NCBI RefSeq assembly: GCF_000382125.1
Contig: NZ_KB907548.1
Span: 124,001 to 188,000 of the forward strand
DNA length: 64,000 nucleotides
Origin: Eudoraea adriatica DSM 19308
Lineage (GTDB): Bacteria > Bacteroidota > Bacteroidia > Flavobacteriales > Flavobacteriaceae
Direction of reading: 5' to 3'
Position numbers and translations under genes: made by a program. Under the pieces are notes generated by a model that made no database searches, had not been told where the DNA came from, and was given only the letters and a program-made list of their open reading frames with translations. This document shows, piece by piece, positions 35,007-43,638 of the stretch; position 1 is the first letter of the stretch, and the number at the start of each line of letters is the position of its first letter.

Positions 35007-36014
35007 TTAGCAAAAGAAATAATAATCGACCATGGGGTGTTGCCCTAAATTGAAGAAGAAATTTTTAATCATTTTCTGAGCTTCTTCATTGGCAACAGTA
35101 ACTATGCTCTTTGGGTTTTTCAGTTTATGCAGATAACTATAATGTCGCAATTCATGACCATAAATGTTTTTACCAATTTTTTTTGGGTTATCACATAACC
35201 AGTAGAAAGGAATCTTTTGTTCTATCAAATCTCTGGCAATGCTTTTTCCTTTATTTCCGGCACCCCATACTGTCAAAGGCCGTTTTTTGTCATGGTGAAG
35301 TTTTAAATAGTAATATAGTTTTATATGCAAAAAATAATTCTGTGCGTAGTGTTCGCTGGTTCTTGAGGTTCTGCTATCATAGTCGCGCCATCGGTGTAAT
35401 ACTTTGCTACAAGGAATACATTCCAACCCACTCTCATAAAAGCGAAATGTAAGATCGTAATCCTCCGGATATCTATTGTGTTCAAAAGCGCCACATTCTT
35501 CTAAATCCTCTTTATGGACCATCCAGCAAGGGGATGGAATGACACATTCCTTATAGATTTCAGAGTAGTTATCACCTTTTGCGGTAAGCTTGTTCAACCA
35601 ACTTTCATAACGCTGGTAGCCATTGCTTATTCCCCGGTCGGAAAAATATTGGACACCACCTACGGCTATGTGTCCTTTTCCATGTTTTGTTAATGCCGAA
35701 GCCAGGATATATAACTTATTGGGATACATGATATCATCAGAATCCATTCTTGTCATGAATTCTCCCTTACTTAAATAATAGGCAGTCCTAAGTGCCGAAA
35801 TAATGCCTTCTCCTTTATTAGTATGGACTTTTATCCTGGCATCCAACGAAGAATAATTCTCAATAATAACCCTGCTGTTATCTGAGGAGTGATCATCCAC
35901 AGCAATTATCTCCCAGTTTTGGTAATTCTGCAACATAATGGATTCAATACATTCCGGCAAAAAAGCAGAAGTATTCTTGAATGGGATTAATATGCTAATA
36001 AGCTGATTTTCCAT
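35007..36014 (-). CDS. Glycosyltransferase family 2 protein with C-terminal Rossmann-like segment
   Basis: The 335-residue protein has an N-terminal GT-A domain: ISILIPFKNTSAFLPECIES, the nucleotide site VDDHSSDNSR near residue 41, and the DxD-type motif MDSDDIMYP near 92. Acceptor-side residues include PEDYDLTFRFYE near 182. The last 85 residues do not belong to GT-A. They contain LTVWGAGNKGKSIARDLIE, a glycine-rich Rossmann-like loop, and FYWLCDNPKKIGKNIYG. The protein therefore seems to be a fusion of a glycosyltransferase with a small nucleotide- or sugar-binding unit. It is soluble and stands alone on the minus strand. Donor and acceptor are unknown. Confidence 0.85.
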   Translation of the reverse strand: MENQLISILIPFKNTSAFLPECIESIMLQNYQNWEIIAVDDHSSDNSRVIIENYSSLDARIKVHTNKGEGIISALRTAYYLSKGEFMTRMDSDDIMYPNKLYILASALTKHGKGHIAVGGVQYFSDRGISNGYQRYESWLNKLTAKGDNYSEIYKECVIPSPCWMVHKEDLEECGAFEHNRYPEDYDLTFRFYESGLECIPCSKVLHRWRDYDSRTSRTSEHYAQNYFLHIKLYYYLKLHHDKKRPLTVWGAGNKGKSIARDLIEQKIPFYWLCDNPKKIGKNIYGHELRHYSYLHKLKNPKSIVTVANEEAQKMIKNFFFNLGQHPMVDYYFFC

Positions 36015-36108
36015 TAATAGCTCAATCTGAGCTTTTATATTGCTATTTTCAATATTTGCAAGTGAAAAGGGAGATGGCCGGCCTAAATATCAATGAATTG
36101 AAAAGTTA

Positions 36109-36798
36109 CTAGCTGCCCAATGCATTTGCGATCGCTTTTTCAGCTAAAGGCGCCATTAATTCATACCCCTTTTTATTAGGATGGACCCCATCGCTGCCAA
36201 GATCTTGCCGCAGGCCATTGTTTCCGTCAGTCATTGCTGAAAAATAATCCAGGTAAACATAGCCTTTACGTTTGGCGTATGCCTCTATCATATTATTCAG
36301 GGCCGGAATCTTTTCATTTGGCTTAAGTCCTTTGCGCCAGGGATAGTCAAAAGCAGGTAAGACGGAACATAAGACAACTTTTATGTCATTCGCTTCTGCC
36401 AATTCTGCCATGGACATTAGATTATCGGCAATCATTTCTAATGAAGATGGTCCTGTATTGCCGGCAATATCATTAGTTCCTGCCAGGATTACTACCACTT
36501 TTGGATTTAAATCAATCACATCCTGCCTGAAACGTACCAGCATTTGGGGAGTTGTCTGTCCGCTTATACCTCTATTCACATAAGGTTTACCCTCAAAAAA
36601 CTCCGGTTGGTGATGAGACCATCCGATAGTAATTGAGTTTCCCATAAAAACGACACGATTTTCATTGGTTTTGGCATTGGGCAGTTCCTTGTTGGCAGTG
36701 CTAAAGTGCTCTAGTTGTGCCCAATCCTGGGCACTTAAAAAGGAAGACGTAAAAAACAGGCAGATAACTAAAGTGTTTTTAAATATGTTTAAAATCAT
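36109..36798 (-). CDS. Secreted SGNH/GDSL-type esterase
   Basis: The 229-residue protein has a Sec signal peptide (residues about 1-23, ending SAQ) and the four SGNH blocks. Block I is FMGNSITIGW with Ser55, block II is RGISGQTTPQML, block III is LAGTNDIAGN, and block V is DGVHPNKKGY with Asp203 and His206. The closest resemblance is to exported acetylxylan-esterase-like or platelet-activating-factor acetylhydrolase-like GDSL proteins that act on carbohydrate esters. Acyl ester hydrolysis is secure; the substrate is inferred. No neighbour indicates a polysaccharide locus. Confidence 0.88.
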   Translation of the reverse strand: MILNIFKNTLVICLFFTSSFLSAQDWAQLEHFSTANKELPNAKTNENRVVFMGNSITIGWSHHQPEFFEGKPYVNRGISGQTTPQMLVRFRQDVIDLNPKVVVILAGTNDIAGNTGPSSLEMIADNLMSMAELAEANDIKVVLCSVLPAFDYPWRKGLKPNEKIPALNNMIEAYAKRKGYVYLDYFSAMTDGNNGLRQDLGSDGVHPNKKGYELMAPLAEKAIANALGS

Positions 36799-36904
36799 AA
36801 TTTGCAGTTATATTATATTGATTCAAAAGGTACAAAATGTTATAAATATAAGTGACTTAAATTAAAAGGTCTATCAGAATTTGCTATACTGTACATATTG
36901 AAAT

Positions 36905-36936
36905 TAAAAAACCCCGCATTTAAATAAATGCAGGGG
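36905..36936 (-). terminator. Terminator downstream of the 286-residue lipoprotein gene
   Basis: CCCCGCATTTA and TAAATGCAGGGG pair with one bulged base around a two-base centre. Read on the minus strand the hairpin is followed by TTTTTTAATTT. It lies 23 nt after the stop of the lipoprotein gene. Confidence 0.75.
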
Positions 36937-36958
36937 ACTATATAACTAAAATGCCCGA

Positions 36959-37819
36959 TTACTGACATGGAGCATCTTCTCCATTGCCATCCCAGCAATG
37001 CCATTCTTCATCTTCAAAATAATCCAATGATTTTACTCTGCCAAAAAAGGTCTCTCTATTCCATTCAATTCTTATATCACTAAAACCCTGCCTGCTGCTT
37101 TCGTATACATATGCTTTGAAATAGGCATCAAAATCACCATCCTGAAGTCCGTACTCGAAATAGCTGTCTTTAAACATATCAGCATTCTGCTGTTCATCCA
37201 GCTCTCTAACCCATGTATATCGGATAGTGCCAATTTCATCATTTGTTCGCTTCCAGTCTATCCTTAACATTGCTTCCGGATTTTCTGCACTTTCATTTAA
37301 TAACCAAAACCCGCTATTACCATCCATTGCCGAACTTCCGGTAAACCACAGGAATTCTTCAAAGGCTCCAATTCCAATCTTTGTAATATACATTTTCCAT
37401 AGGACTTCTTCACCAGTTACTTCGGCTATAAGACGTGCAGAATATTGGCTTGCAAAGCCATCTACTGTGTAGGTCCACTGCCATCTATTATCTCCTAAAT
37501 CCCGAGGAGAATATGCGAATGCAGACTTAAAGGAGGCTACAGGTACGGCCAGGGTTGTAAAAAGGGCTGAATTCCAAACATCAACCACAATTTTTGAAAA
37601 AAACCAGTTTCCATTAGGGGCTTTGTCATAATAAACCAACGCCGTACTTTTTCCGGAATTTGAATTATCGGTAAAATCACTAAAATCTATTGCCATAGAT
37701 TCATAAAGCGGTAATGCCAAGCTATTGGATGTAGCCGCAGTTTCATCAGATTTCTCGCAGGAAACTGCAAAAAATAATGCAATTAGAATAGCTAAGACAT
37801 ATACTCTCCTATTTTTCAT
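36959..37819 (-). CDS. Hypothetical lipoprotein
   Basis: The 286-residue protein starts at the ATG at 37819 (MKNRRVYVLAILIALFF). This start puts a proper signal peptide with lipobox AVSC (Cys21) at the N-terminus; an upstream in-frame start at 37849 would bury it. The mature part is rich in aromatic residues and beta-strands (GNRWQWTYTVDG-like segments, WKRTNDEIGTIRYTWVR). It ends with a two-Cys acidic tail (EWHCWDGNGEDAPCQ). Flavobacterial lipoproteins of this type are common; no function is known. It is monocistronic, with its own terminator. Confidence 0.78.
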   Translation of the reverse strand: MKNRRVYVLAILIALFFAVSCEKSDETAATSNSLALPLYESMAIDFSDFTDNSNSGKSTALVYYDKAPNGNWFFSKIVVDVWNSALFTTLAVPVASFKSAFAYSPRDLGDNRWQWTYTVDGFASQYSARLIAEVTGEEVLWKMYITKIGIGAFEEFLWFTGSSAMDGNSGFWLLNESAENPEAMLRIDWKRTNDEIGTIRYTWVRELDEQQNADMFKDSYFEYGLQDGDFDAYFKAYVYESSRQGFSDIRIEWNRETFFGRVKSLDYFEDEEWHCWDGNGEDAPCQ

Positions 37820-38038
37820 AACATTTAAGTTTTGATTAGGTAACCCCATTGATATACCTTTTTAACGTTCAAGTTGATCTAAAAGTATGGGAGAACCGGT
37901 GAATTGCGAAAGACTTTAAAGCAAAAACCTGCGAAAAAGAAAAACAATTAACCCGGACTTCTATTCGCTAGTTCAATTAAGAGAAATAAACGTTATTGCT
38001 TCGAATTATTGATAATTCATAGCGTGAGTACTGTTATC

Positions 38039-39526
38039 CTAATACTTGGCAGATTTTCCTTTTGACATGGTCTTTTCAATAAAACTTCTAATGTCGGAGT
38101 TTGCTTTTTCCAAATCTTCTTTACGAAGGTACATCATATGTCCACTGCGATATCCCTTAAACTCAAAACGGTCTTTCATGCGTCCGCTGGGGTCTATTTG
38201 CCACATCGTATATTTTGCATTAAAGTAAGTGGTGGCACCATCATAATATCCGGATTGAACCAACACGTGCAGATAAGGGTTTTGTGCCATGGCCTGTCTC
38301 AGATTATCTCTGGTATTATCATCTTTATTATCCCATGGGCGTACAGGGCCGAACATATTATATTTGATATCTGTTTTAAATTGAAGTTCTTCCTGCAAAT
38401 AATAATTAATAGCAGGGGTGAAGCTGTGTAACCAAGAAGTTAGCTCAGAGTTATAATCTGGCCTGCTGCCCGAAATTTGCTTATCTAAGCCCAGGTATCG
38501 ACTATCCAGCCTGCCAATGGTATAACCGCTGCGATCTCTTAATAACCCTTTCCAGAAATATGAGGTAGGCACTACAAGATTATGATCTAAAATTTCCTTT
38601 TTAGAGAGCCCTGAATAGTATGCCATTTTTTCTGCTACGGAATTCTTTTCCTCCTCACTTATAAATCCCCCTTTTGCTATGGCGGGTATCAATGTGTTAA
38701 TTGTATAAGCCTCGGATTCTGGTAAAATATCCAATAAATCTTTTTGTTGAAGATTGTTATCCAGGGCTTTTTGATACCAGGCTGCCGCAGTATAATAAGG
38801 CAAATTTAAAGCGTTACTTACAGGACCATCTGTGCGAATTACCTTGTAATCAGCCGGGGAAACCATGATTACCCCATTTAAATACATCCATTGCTGGTTT
38901 TGGAGTTCAAGGGCCAACCCCATTACCCTCGTACCCCCGTAACTTTCACCAATAATATATTTTGGAGAACTCCATCTGTTGTTGCGGGTAACAAAGGTAT
39001 TCAGCCATTCTGCCAGATATTTAATGTCCGCATTTATACCAAAAAATTTGCTGCGATCTACTTCCTTGCCACTTTCCGGTATAGTTCGTGAATATCCGGT
39101 ATTAGCAGGATTCACATAAACTATATCTGTTACGTCCAATATGGAATAGGGGTTTTGCTTCACACCGTATGGCTGGACAGGATACCCTTCATCATCAATC
39201 TTTAAAATTCGTGGTCCTGTATATGCCAAATGCATCCAAACTGAGCCAGAACCGGGTCCGCCGTTAAATGATATGAGTAACGGACGACTTGCTCTATCCT
39301 TTACATTGTTGCGGGTGTAATAGGTATAATGTAACGATGCTATTGGCTCACCCAGCTCATCCCAGACAGGTTGAGTTCCGGTTTTGGCTGTATACGTAAA
39401 TGCACTCCCGTTAACAGTCACATTGTGCTGTGTAATGACAACGGTGTCTAAAGGTAATTTACGATTTTGGGCTAATGAGATATTGAGACTTAGTATGCAT
39501 AAGACGAATAGGGTTAATCTTTTCAT
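38039..39526 (-). CDS. Secreted S10 family serine carboxypeptidase-like protein
   Basis: The 495-residue peptidase begins at the ATG at 39526, which gives a clean signal peptide (MKRLTLFVLCILSLNISLAQ). A longer frame to 39592 adds 22 residues before it. The alpha/beta hydrolase triad is visible: Ser195 in IIGESYGGTR, an Asp in VQSGYYDGATTYF and the His in YRSGHMMYL. The oxyanion motif NGGPGSGSVWMHL near residue 88 is diagnostic of S10. Family members remove C-terminal amino acids at acid pH in other organisms; the periplasmic role here is inferred. It is divergent from the Tat-exported oxidoreductase gene. Confidence 0.9.
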   Translation of the reverse strand: MKRLTLFVLCILSLNISLAQNRKLPLDTVVITQHNVTVNGSAFTYTAKTGTQPVWDELGEPIASLHYTYYTRNNVKDRASRPLLISFNGGPGSGSVWMHLAYTGPRILKIDDEGYPVQPYGVKQNPYSILDVTDIVYVNPANTGYSRTIPESGKEVDRSKFFGINADIKYLAEWLNTFVTRNNRWSSPKYIIGESYGGTRVMGLALELQNQQWMYLNGVIMVSPADYKVIRTDGPVSNALNLPYYTAAAWYQKALDNNLQQKDLLDILPESEAYTINTLIPAIAKGGFISEEEKNSVAEKMAYYSGLSKKEILDHNLVVPTSYFWKGLLRDRSGYTIGRLDSRYLGLDKQISGSRPDYNSELTSWLHSFTPAINYYLQEELQFKTDIKYNMFGPVRPWDNKDDNTRDNLRQAMAQNPYLHVLVQSGYYDGATTYFNAKYTMWQIDPSGRMKDRFEFKGYRSGHMMYLRKEDLEKANSDIRSFIEKTMSKGKSAKY

Positions 39527-39670
39527 TCCTGAGTGATTTTTGATAGACCTAAAGTATGGAATTTGGCCGAAAAACCAGATTATCACTAACACTAAAATTG
39601 AAAAGAATAGAAATTTGTTCCCTATCTTTAGCTTAGCACTAAAACAATTCTAATAACTAAATCTAAGAGT

Positions 39671-40801
39671 ATGAGAAATATTTCCAGAAGATCTTTTAAT
39701 AAAACACTGTCTAAAGGTATTGGTGGTGTTACTCTGCTTGGCGGAATGCCCTTTGCCTGTGCAATAAGTGGAGAAAATCAGGAAAAAAAGAAATTAGGTG
39801 TAGCTCTGGTAGGATTGGGGAGTTATAGTACTTATCAATTAGCTCCCTCTTTAGCAGACTGTGAATTGTGTTATTTGGCAGGAATTGTTACCGGGACTCC
39901 TGAAAAAGAAAAGATATGGCAGGATAAGTACAATATCCCGGATACGAATATTTATAATTATGAGAATTTTGATAATATCGCATCCAATGATTCAATTGAT
40001 ATAGTATATGTAGTGCTTCCTAATTCTATGCATGCCGATTTCTCAATCAGGGCGGCCAAAGCCGGTAAACACGTAATTTGTGAAAAACCAATGGCCGTAA
40101 GCGTAGAGGAATGTGATGCAATAATAGATGCATGTAAAAAAGCGAATGTTAAATTAAGTGTTGGTTACCGTCTGCACTCAGAACCGTATACTCAGGAAAT
40201 AAAGCGAATAGTCGCTGAGAAGGTTTTCGGGAATGTACAATATATATCAGCTGAAGCGGCCTACCGTTCTGGTGGTAACCCGGATCAATGGCGATTAAAT
40301 AAAGCGCTTTCAGGGGGTGGGGCATTAATGAATATGGGGGTTTATGCAATACAAAGTGCAATTTACGGAACAGGGGAGAACCCAATATCTGTAACCGCGC
40401 AGGAATTTAGTTCGAGACCTGAATATTTTAAGGATACAGATGAGACCATTACGGCACAATTTGAATTTTCAAGCGGGGCATTTGGTAATATTATGACATC
40501 GCATAATACCAATGTAAATCGAATGTACGCCAGCTGTGATAAAGGGTGGTATGAATTAAACCCAGCCAGTTCTTATGGCCCATTGGCAGGTACGACTTCC
40601 AGTGGGGATTTAAGTTTTCCTCATGAACGCCAGCAAAAATTACAAATGGATGATTTTGCACGACATATTTTAAGTAACACCCCAAACATTGCTCCCGGCG
40701 AAATGGGCAAACGAGATATGATTATTGTTGAAGCGATCTACGAATCGATAGAAAAGGGAAATTCTAAAATTCAATTGAATTTAGGCACACTAGGTCTCTA
40801 G
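39671..40801 (+). CDS. Tat-exported Gfo/Idh/MocA family oxidoreductase
   Basis: The 376-residue protein has a twin-arginine signal (SRRSFNKTLSKGIGG, residues about 5-19) followed by a hydrophobic stretch, so it is exported folded with its nicotinamide cofactor. The Rossmann start is GVALVGLGSYSTYQLAPSL near residue 43, and the family motif is VICEKPMAVSVEECDA near 138 with the Lys of EKP. It resembles glucose-fructose oxidoreductase and related sugar dehydrogenases that retain NAD(P) in the periplasm. The substrate is likely a sugar or a glycan unit; it is not known. A TTG-N22-TATCTTTA pair lies in the 5' region as a weak promoter candidate. Confidence 0.88.
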   Translation: MRNISRRSFNKTLSKGIGGVTLLGGMPFACAISGENQEKKKLGVALVGLGSYSTYQLAPSLADCELCYLAGIVTGTPEKEKIWQDKYNIPDTNIYNYENFDNIASNDSIDIVYVVLPNSMHADFSIRAAKAGKHVICEKPMAVSVEECDAIIDACKKANVKLSVGYRLHSEPYTQEIKRIVAEKVFGNVQYISAEAAYRSGGNPDQWRLNKALSGGGALMNMGVYAIQSAIYGTGENPISVTAQEFSSRPEYFKDTDETITAQFEFSSGAFGNIMTSHNTNVNRMYASCDKGWYELNPASSYGPLAGTTSSGDLSFPHERQQKLQMDDFARHILSNTPNIAPGEMGKRDMIIVEAIYESIEKGNSKIQLNLGTLGL

Positions 40802-40926
40802 TTAAATATGTATTTTCCTGCAGCCGATGTTGATTGCTATAAGGTCTGTATATAAATGCTGGTAGAATTTTTTTTTAAAGGTTAGGATATAACTAATTGG
40901 CCTAAAAAGAGTTATTAATAAATAAA

Positions 40927-41691
40927 CTAAAACTTTTCAAATACCCCTAGTCCAAATAAGGCAAAATCATATTTAACAGGATCCAGGGGATCCATTTTAC
41001 GCAGCTGTAAATCGAGTTCAGCAACGGCTTTTGAGTCATTTTGTTTCCTGGTTAATAACCCGAGTTTCCTGGCTACATTGCCGGAATGGACATCCAGGGG
41101 ACATGATAAAATTGCCGGGGAGATTGATTTCCAGATCCCGAAATCTACATTGGTGGTATTATCTCGTACCATCCACCTTAGAAACATGTTCATTCGTTTT
41201 GCTGCAGAACCCATTGCCGGATCTGAAACATGCTTTGTTGTTCTTTTAGGATGTCCTAATTCAAAGAAAAGTTGTTTAAATTTTGTAATTGCGGGCTGTG
41301 CAGATGTATCTGAGGTATATTGGCTGAAAATACCTTCTAAGCCGTTGTATTGTTTATATATATATCTTAAAGCTTTAAGGAAATACATTAAGTCGGTACT
41401 ATTAAAAGTACGGTGAACAAAGGGCTCAAGCTTTAGTAAATCTGATCCTTTATGGGCTACTATAAAATTATGAGGGTCATTGTCCAATAATTCCATTAAG
41501 AAGTTTGCATTATTGATAATACTTTTGCGATTACCCCATGCAATAGTTGCCGTGAGAAATGCGCTAATCTCAATATCTTCTTTTTTTGTGAATAAATGTG
41601 GAATCTGAATAGGATCTGAATCCAGAAACTGGGGGTTGTTATATTGGACAACTTTTGCATCCAAAAAATCTCTTAACTCATCAAATTTCAA
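40927..41691 (-). CDS. TIGR02757 family protein (DUF2400)
   Basis: The 254-residue protein matches TIGR02757. It has DPIQIPHLFTKKEDIEISAFLTA near residue 25 (split by the family's conserved helix), SDPAMGSAAKRMNMFLRWMVR near 157-177, and LDVHSGNVARKLGLL near 200. The fold has been suggested to resemble HhH-type DNA glycosylases, and the family is conserved in Bacteroidota and Epsilonproteobacteria, but no activity has been shown to my knowledge. It is soluble, with no signal peptide. It lies 64 nt after the LolD-like gene on the same strand, possibly in one transcript. Confidence 0.88.
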   Translation of the reverse strand: MKFDELRDFLDAKVVQYNNPQFLDSDPIQIPHLFTKKEDIEISAFLTATIAWGNRKSIINNANFLMELLDNDPHNFIVAHKGSDLLKLEPFVHRTFNSTDLMYFLKALRYIYKQYNGLEGIFSQYTSDTSAQPAITKFKQLFFELGHPKRTTKHVSDPAMGSAAKRMNMFLRWMVRDNTTNVDFGIWKSISPAILSCPLDVHSGNVARKLGLLTRKQNDSKAVAELDLQLRKMDPLDPVKYDFALFGLGVFEKF

Positions 41692-41755
41692 TGATAATCC
41701 GTTTTAGTACAATTCTGGAAAAATATTTATTGAGAATTCCCAAAGCTTCTTCAAC

Positions 41756-42421
41756 TTATTGGTCTATGATTTGTCCGTCTATCATCGTTAACTTCCTATC
41801 CGCCATTTCCGCTAATTCTTCGTTATGAGTAACAATAATAAAAGTTTGCCCAAATTCATCTCGTAATTGAAAAAAGAGTTGATGCAGTTTGTCCGCACTT
41901 TCCGAATCCAGATTGCCGCTTGGCTCATCTGCAAGTATAACAGAAGGACTATTTATCAGTGCCCTTGCTACTGCAACTCGCTGTTGTTCGCCACCAGACA
42001 GCTCGTTCGGACGGTGATTGATCCGATTGGAAAGTCCCAGAAAATTCAGTAATTCAGTGGCCCTGGACTCCGCCTCCGCCTTCGCTGTTCTTTTAATGTA
42101 TGCGGGAATACATACATTTTCTAGCGCTGTAAACTCAGGTAATAATTGATGGAATTGAAAAATAAATCCTATATGATTATTTCTAAAAGCGGCTAATGCT
42201 TTATCTTTTAAGGAATTAATGTCGACGTCATTTATTTTTAGTTCACTTTCCCCTTTGTTAGACTGTACATCCAATGTGCCTAAAATTTGTAACAAGGTTG
42301 TCTTACCGGCTCCCGAAGGTCCAACAATAGAGACCACTTCCCCGGCTTTTACATGAAGATTTACCCCTTTTAAAACCTGAAGATCTCCGAAATATTTTTG
42401 GATATTAATGGCCTTAATCAT
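41756..42421 (-). CDS. lolD: ABC transporter ATP-binding protein, LolD/MacB type
   Basis: The 221-residue ATPase has Walker [10 protein letters not shown] near residue 34, Q-loop [15 protein letters not shown], signature [15 protein letters not shown] near 142 and Walker [19 protein letters not shown] after the Walker B Glu and the overall length mark the LolD/MacB/FtsE branch. In LolCDE the ATPase powers release of lipoproteins from the inner membrane. The partner permease is not beside it in this window, so LolD is the likely but not the only name. It is divergent from folE. Confidence 0.85.
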   Translation of the reverse strand: MIKAINIQKYFGDLQVLKGVNLHVKAGEVVSIVGPSGAGKTTLLQILGTLDVQSNKGESELKINDVDINSLKDKALAAFRNNHIGFIFQFHQLLPEFTALENVCIPAYIKRTAKAEAESRATELLNFLGLSNRINHRPNELSGGEQQRVAVARALINSPSVILADEPSGNLDSESADKLHQLFFQLRDEFGQTFIIVTHNEELAEMADRKLTMIDGQIIDQ

Positions 42422-42617
42422 CTACAAATTATTAGGGCATGAAAGTAAACAATACGGCTAACACTTCAAAATGTAATGCATAGGGAAACTACCAACAAAA
42501 GGCTTATGGAAAAGTATAAATACTTTGAAATTATTAATATTAGAATAATTTATGATTTTTAATACAGAAACCTTTAAATTCGAATTACTTTAAATTAAGC
42601 TATTTATACTATTTGCT

Positions 42618-43217
42618 ATGAAATCGTACCATTACCTGGAAGAATATAACATAAAAGTTACTAATGAAATAATGGAACGTTTTTCCGGAATAATCCATGA
42701 AATAGGAGAGGAGGCAGACCGGGAAGGATTAGCAAAAACACCGGAAAGAGCGGCAAAAGCAATGCTGTTTTTAACGCAGGGTTATAAACAGGATGCAGCA
42801 GCAATCCTAAAGAGTGCAATGTTTAAAGAGTCTTATAACGAAATGGTAATTGTTAAGGATATTGAATTGTATTCCCTGTGTGAACATCATATCTTACCGT
42901 TTTTCGGAAAAGCACATATTGCTTATATTCCAAATGGTCATATAGTAGGACTGAGTAAATTGCCAAGAATTGTTGATGTTTTTGCCCGCAGGTTACAGGT
43001 TCAGGAACGTCTGACCGAGCAGATTTTGGATTGTATAAATGACACCTTAAAACCACAGGGAGTTGCTGTTGTTATAGAGGCAGCACATATGTGTATGATG
43101 ATGCGCGGTGTTCAAAAACAGAATTCTGTAACCACAACATCCGGATTCAGGGGATCTTTCGAAAAAGAAGAAACTCGTAATGAATTTTTAAAATTAATCA
43201 GCTCAGATTTGTCTTAA
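42618..43217 (+). CDS. folE: GTP cyclohydrolase I
   Basis: The 199-residue enzyme opens GTP to dihydroneopterin triphosphate, the first step of folate (and queuosine or tetrahydrobiopterin) synthesis. Zinc ligands are visible: Cys88 and His91 in [14 protein letters not shown], and a Cys in [38 protein letters not shown] is the standard central helix. The length is normal for the bacterial enzyme. It is divergent from the LolD-like gene. The short membrane-protein gene downstream starts 60 nt later. Confidence 0.96.
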   Translation: MKSYHYLEEYNIKVTNEIMERFSGIIHEIGEEADREGLAKTPERAAKAMLFLTQGYKQDAAAILKSAMFKESYNEMVIVKDIELYSLCEHHILPFFGKAHIAYIPNGHIVGLSKLPRIVDVFARRLQVQERLTEQILDCINDTLKPQGVAVVIEAAHMCMMMRGVQKQNSVTTTSGFRGSFEKEETRNEFLKLISSDLS

Positions 43218-43277
43218 GTTTTGAAGTTACCGATGCAGATCAAACTAATAACCGGTGGCCTTGTTTTAACTTACTAA

Positions 43278-43571
43278 ATGATTAAAAAGAAAAAATATAA
43301 ACTCCTTCTATTGGGTCTCCTTTTTGACGGAATTGGTATGCTTTCGCTTTTAATGCCGGGTATTGGGGAGTTTACAGATTTGATTTGGGCGCCTGTTGCC
43401 GGTTGGTTAATGACAAAAATGTACAAAGGGAACCCTGGTAAAATAGCCGGATTAATTGCTTTTATTGAAGAAATTGTACCAGGATTAGACATCATTCCTT
43501 CTTTTACTTTAATGTGGCTCTATACCTATATTTTTAAAGGTAACAATAGCGTTACTATTGAAGAAAACTAA
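43278..43571 (+). CDS. Small hypothetical membrane protein
   Basis: The 97-residue protein has three hydrophobic segments: LLLLGLLFDGIGMLSLLMPG, DLIWAPVAGWLMTKMY and FTLMWLYTYIFKG. Gly/Pro-rich turns carry IPG and PGLDIIPSF motifs. It resembles small flavobacterial inner-membrane proteins without assigned role. The ATG at 43278 follows folE by 60 nt, so the two could share a transcript. There is no link to folate chemistry in the sequence itself. Confidence 0.72.
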   Translation: MIKKKKYKLLLLGLLFDGIGMLSLLMPGIGEFTDLIWAPVAGWLMTKMYKGNPGKIAGLIAFIEEIVPGLDIIPSFTLMWLYTYIFKGNNSVTIEEN

Positions 43572-43638
43572 GCCTTTTTGTTCCCTTGTTTATTGCAATC
43601 AACCTTTTTTAACCTCCTTTTGACCTAAAACACAATTC

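Noticed and set aside
38003-38018. Perfect palindrome GAATTAT-TG-ATAATTC downstream of the S10 peptidase
   Set aside because: It has no T tract or neighbour motif and is AT-rich enough to arise by chance; I could not tie it to a function.
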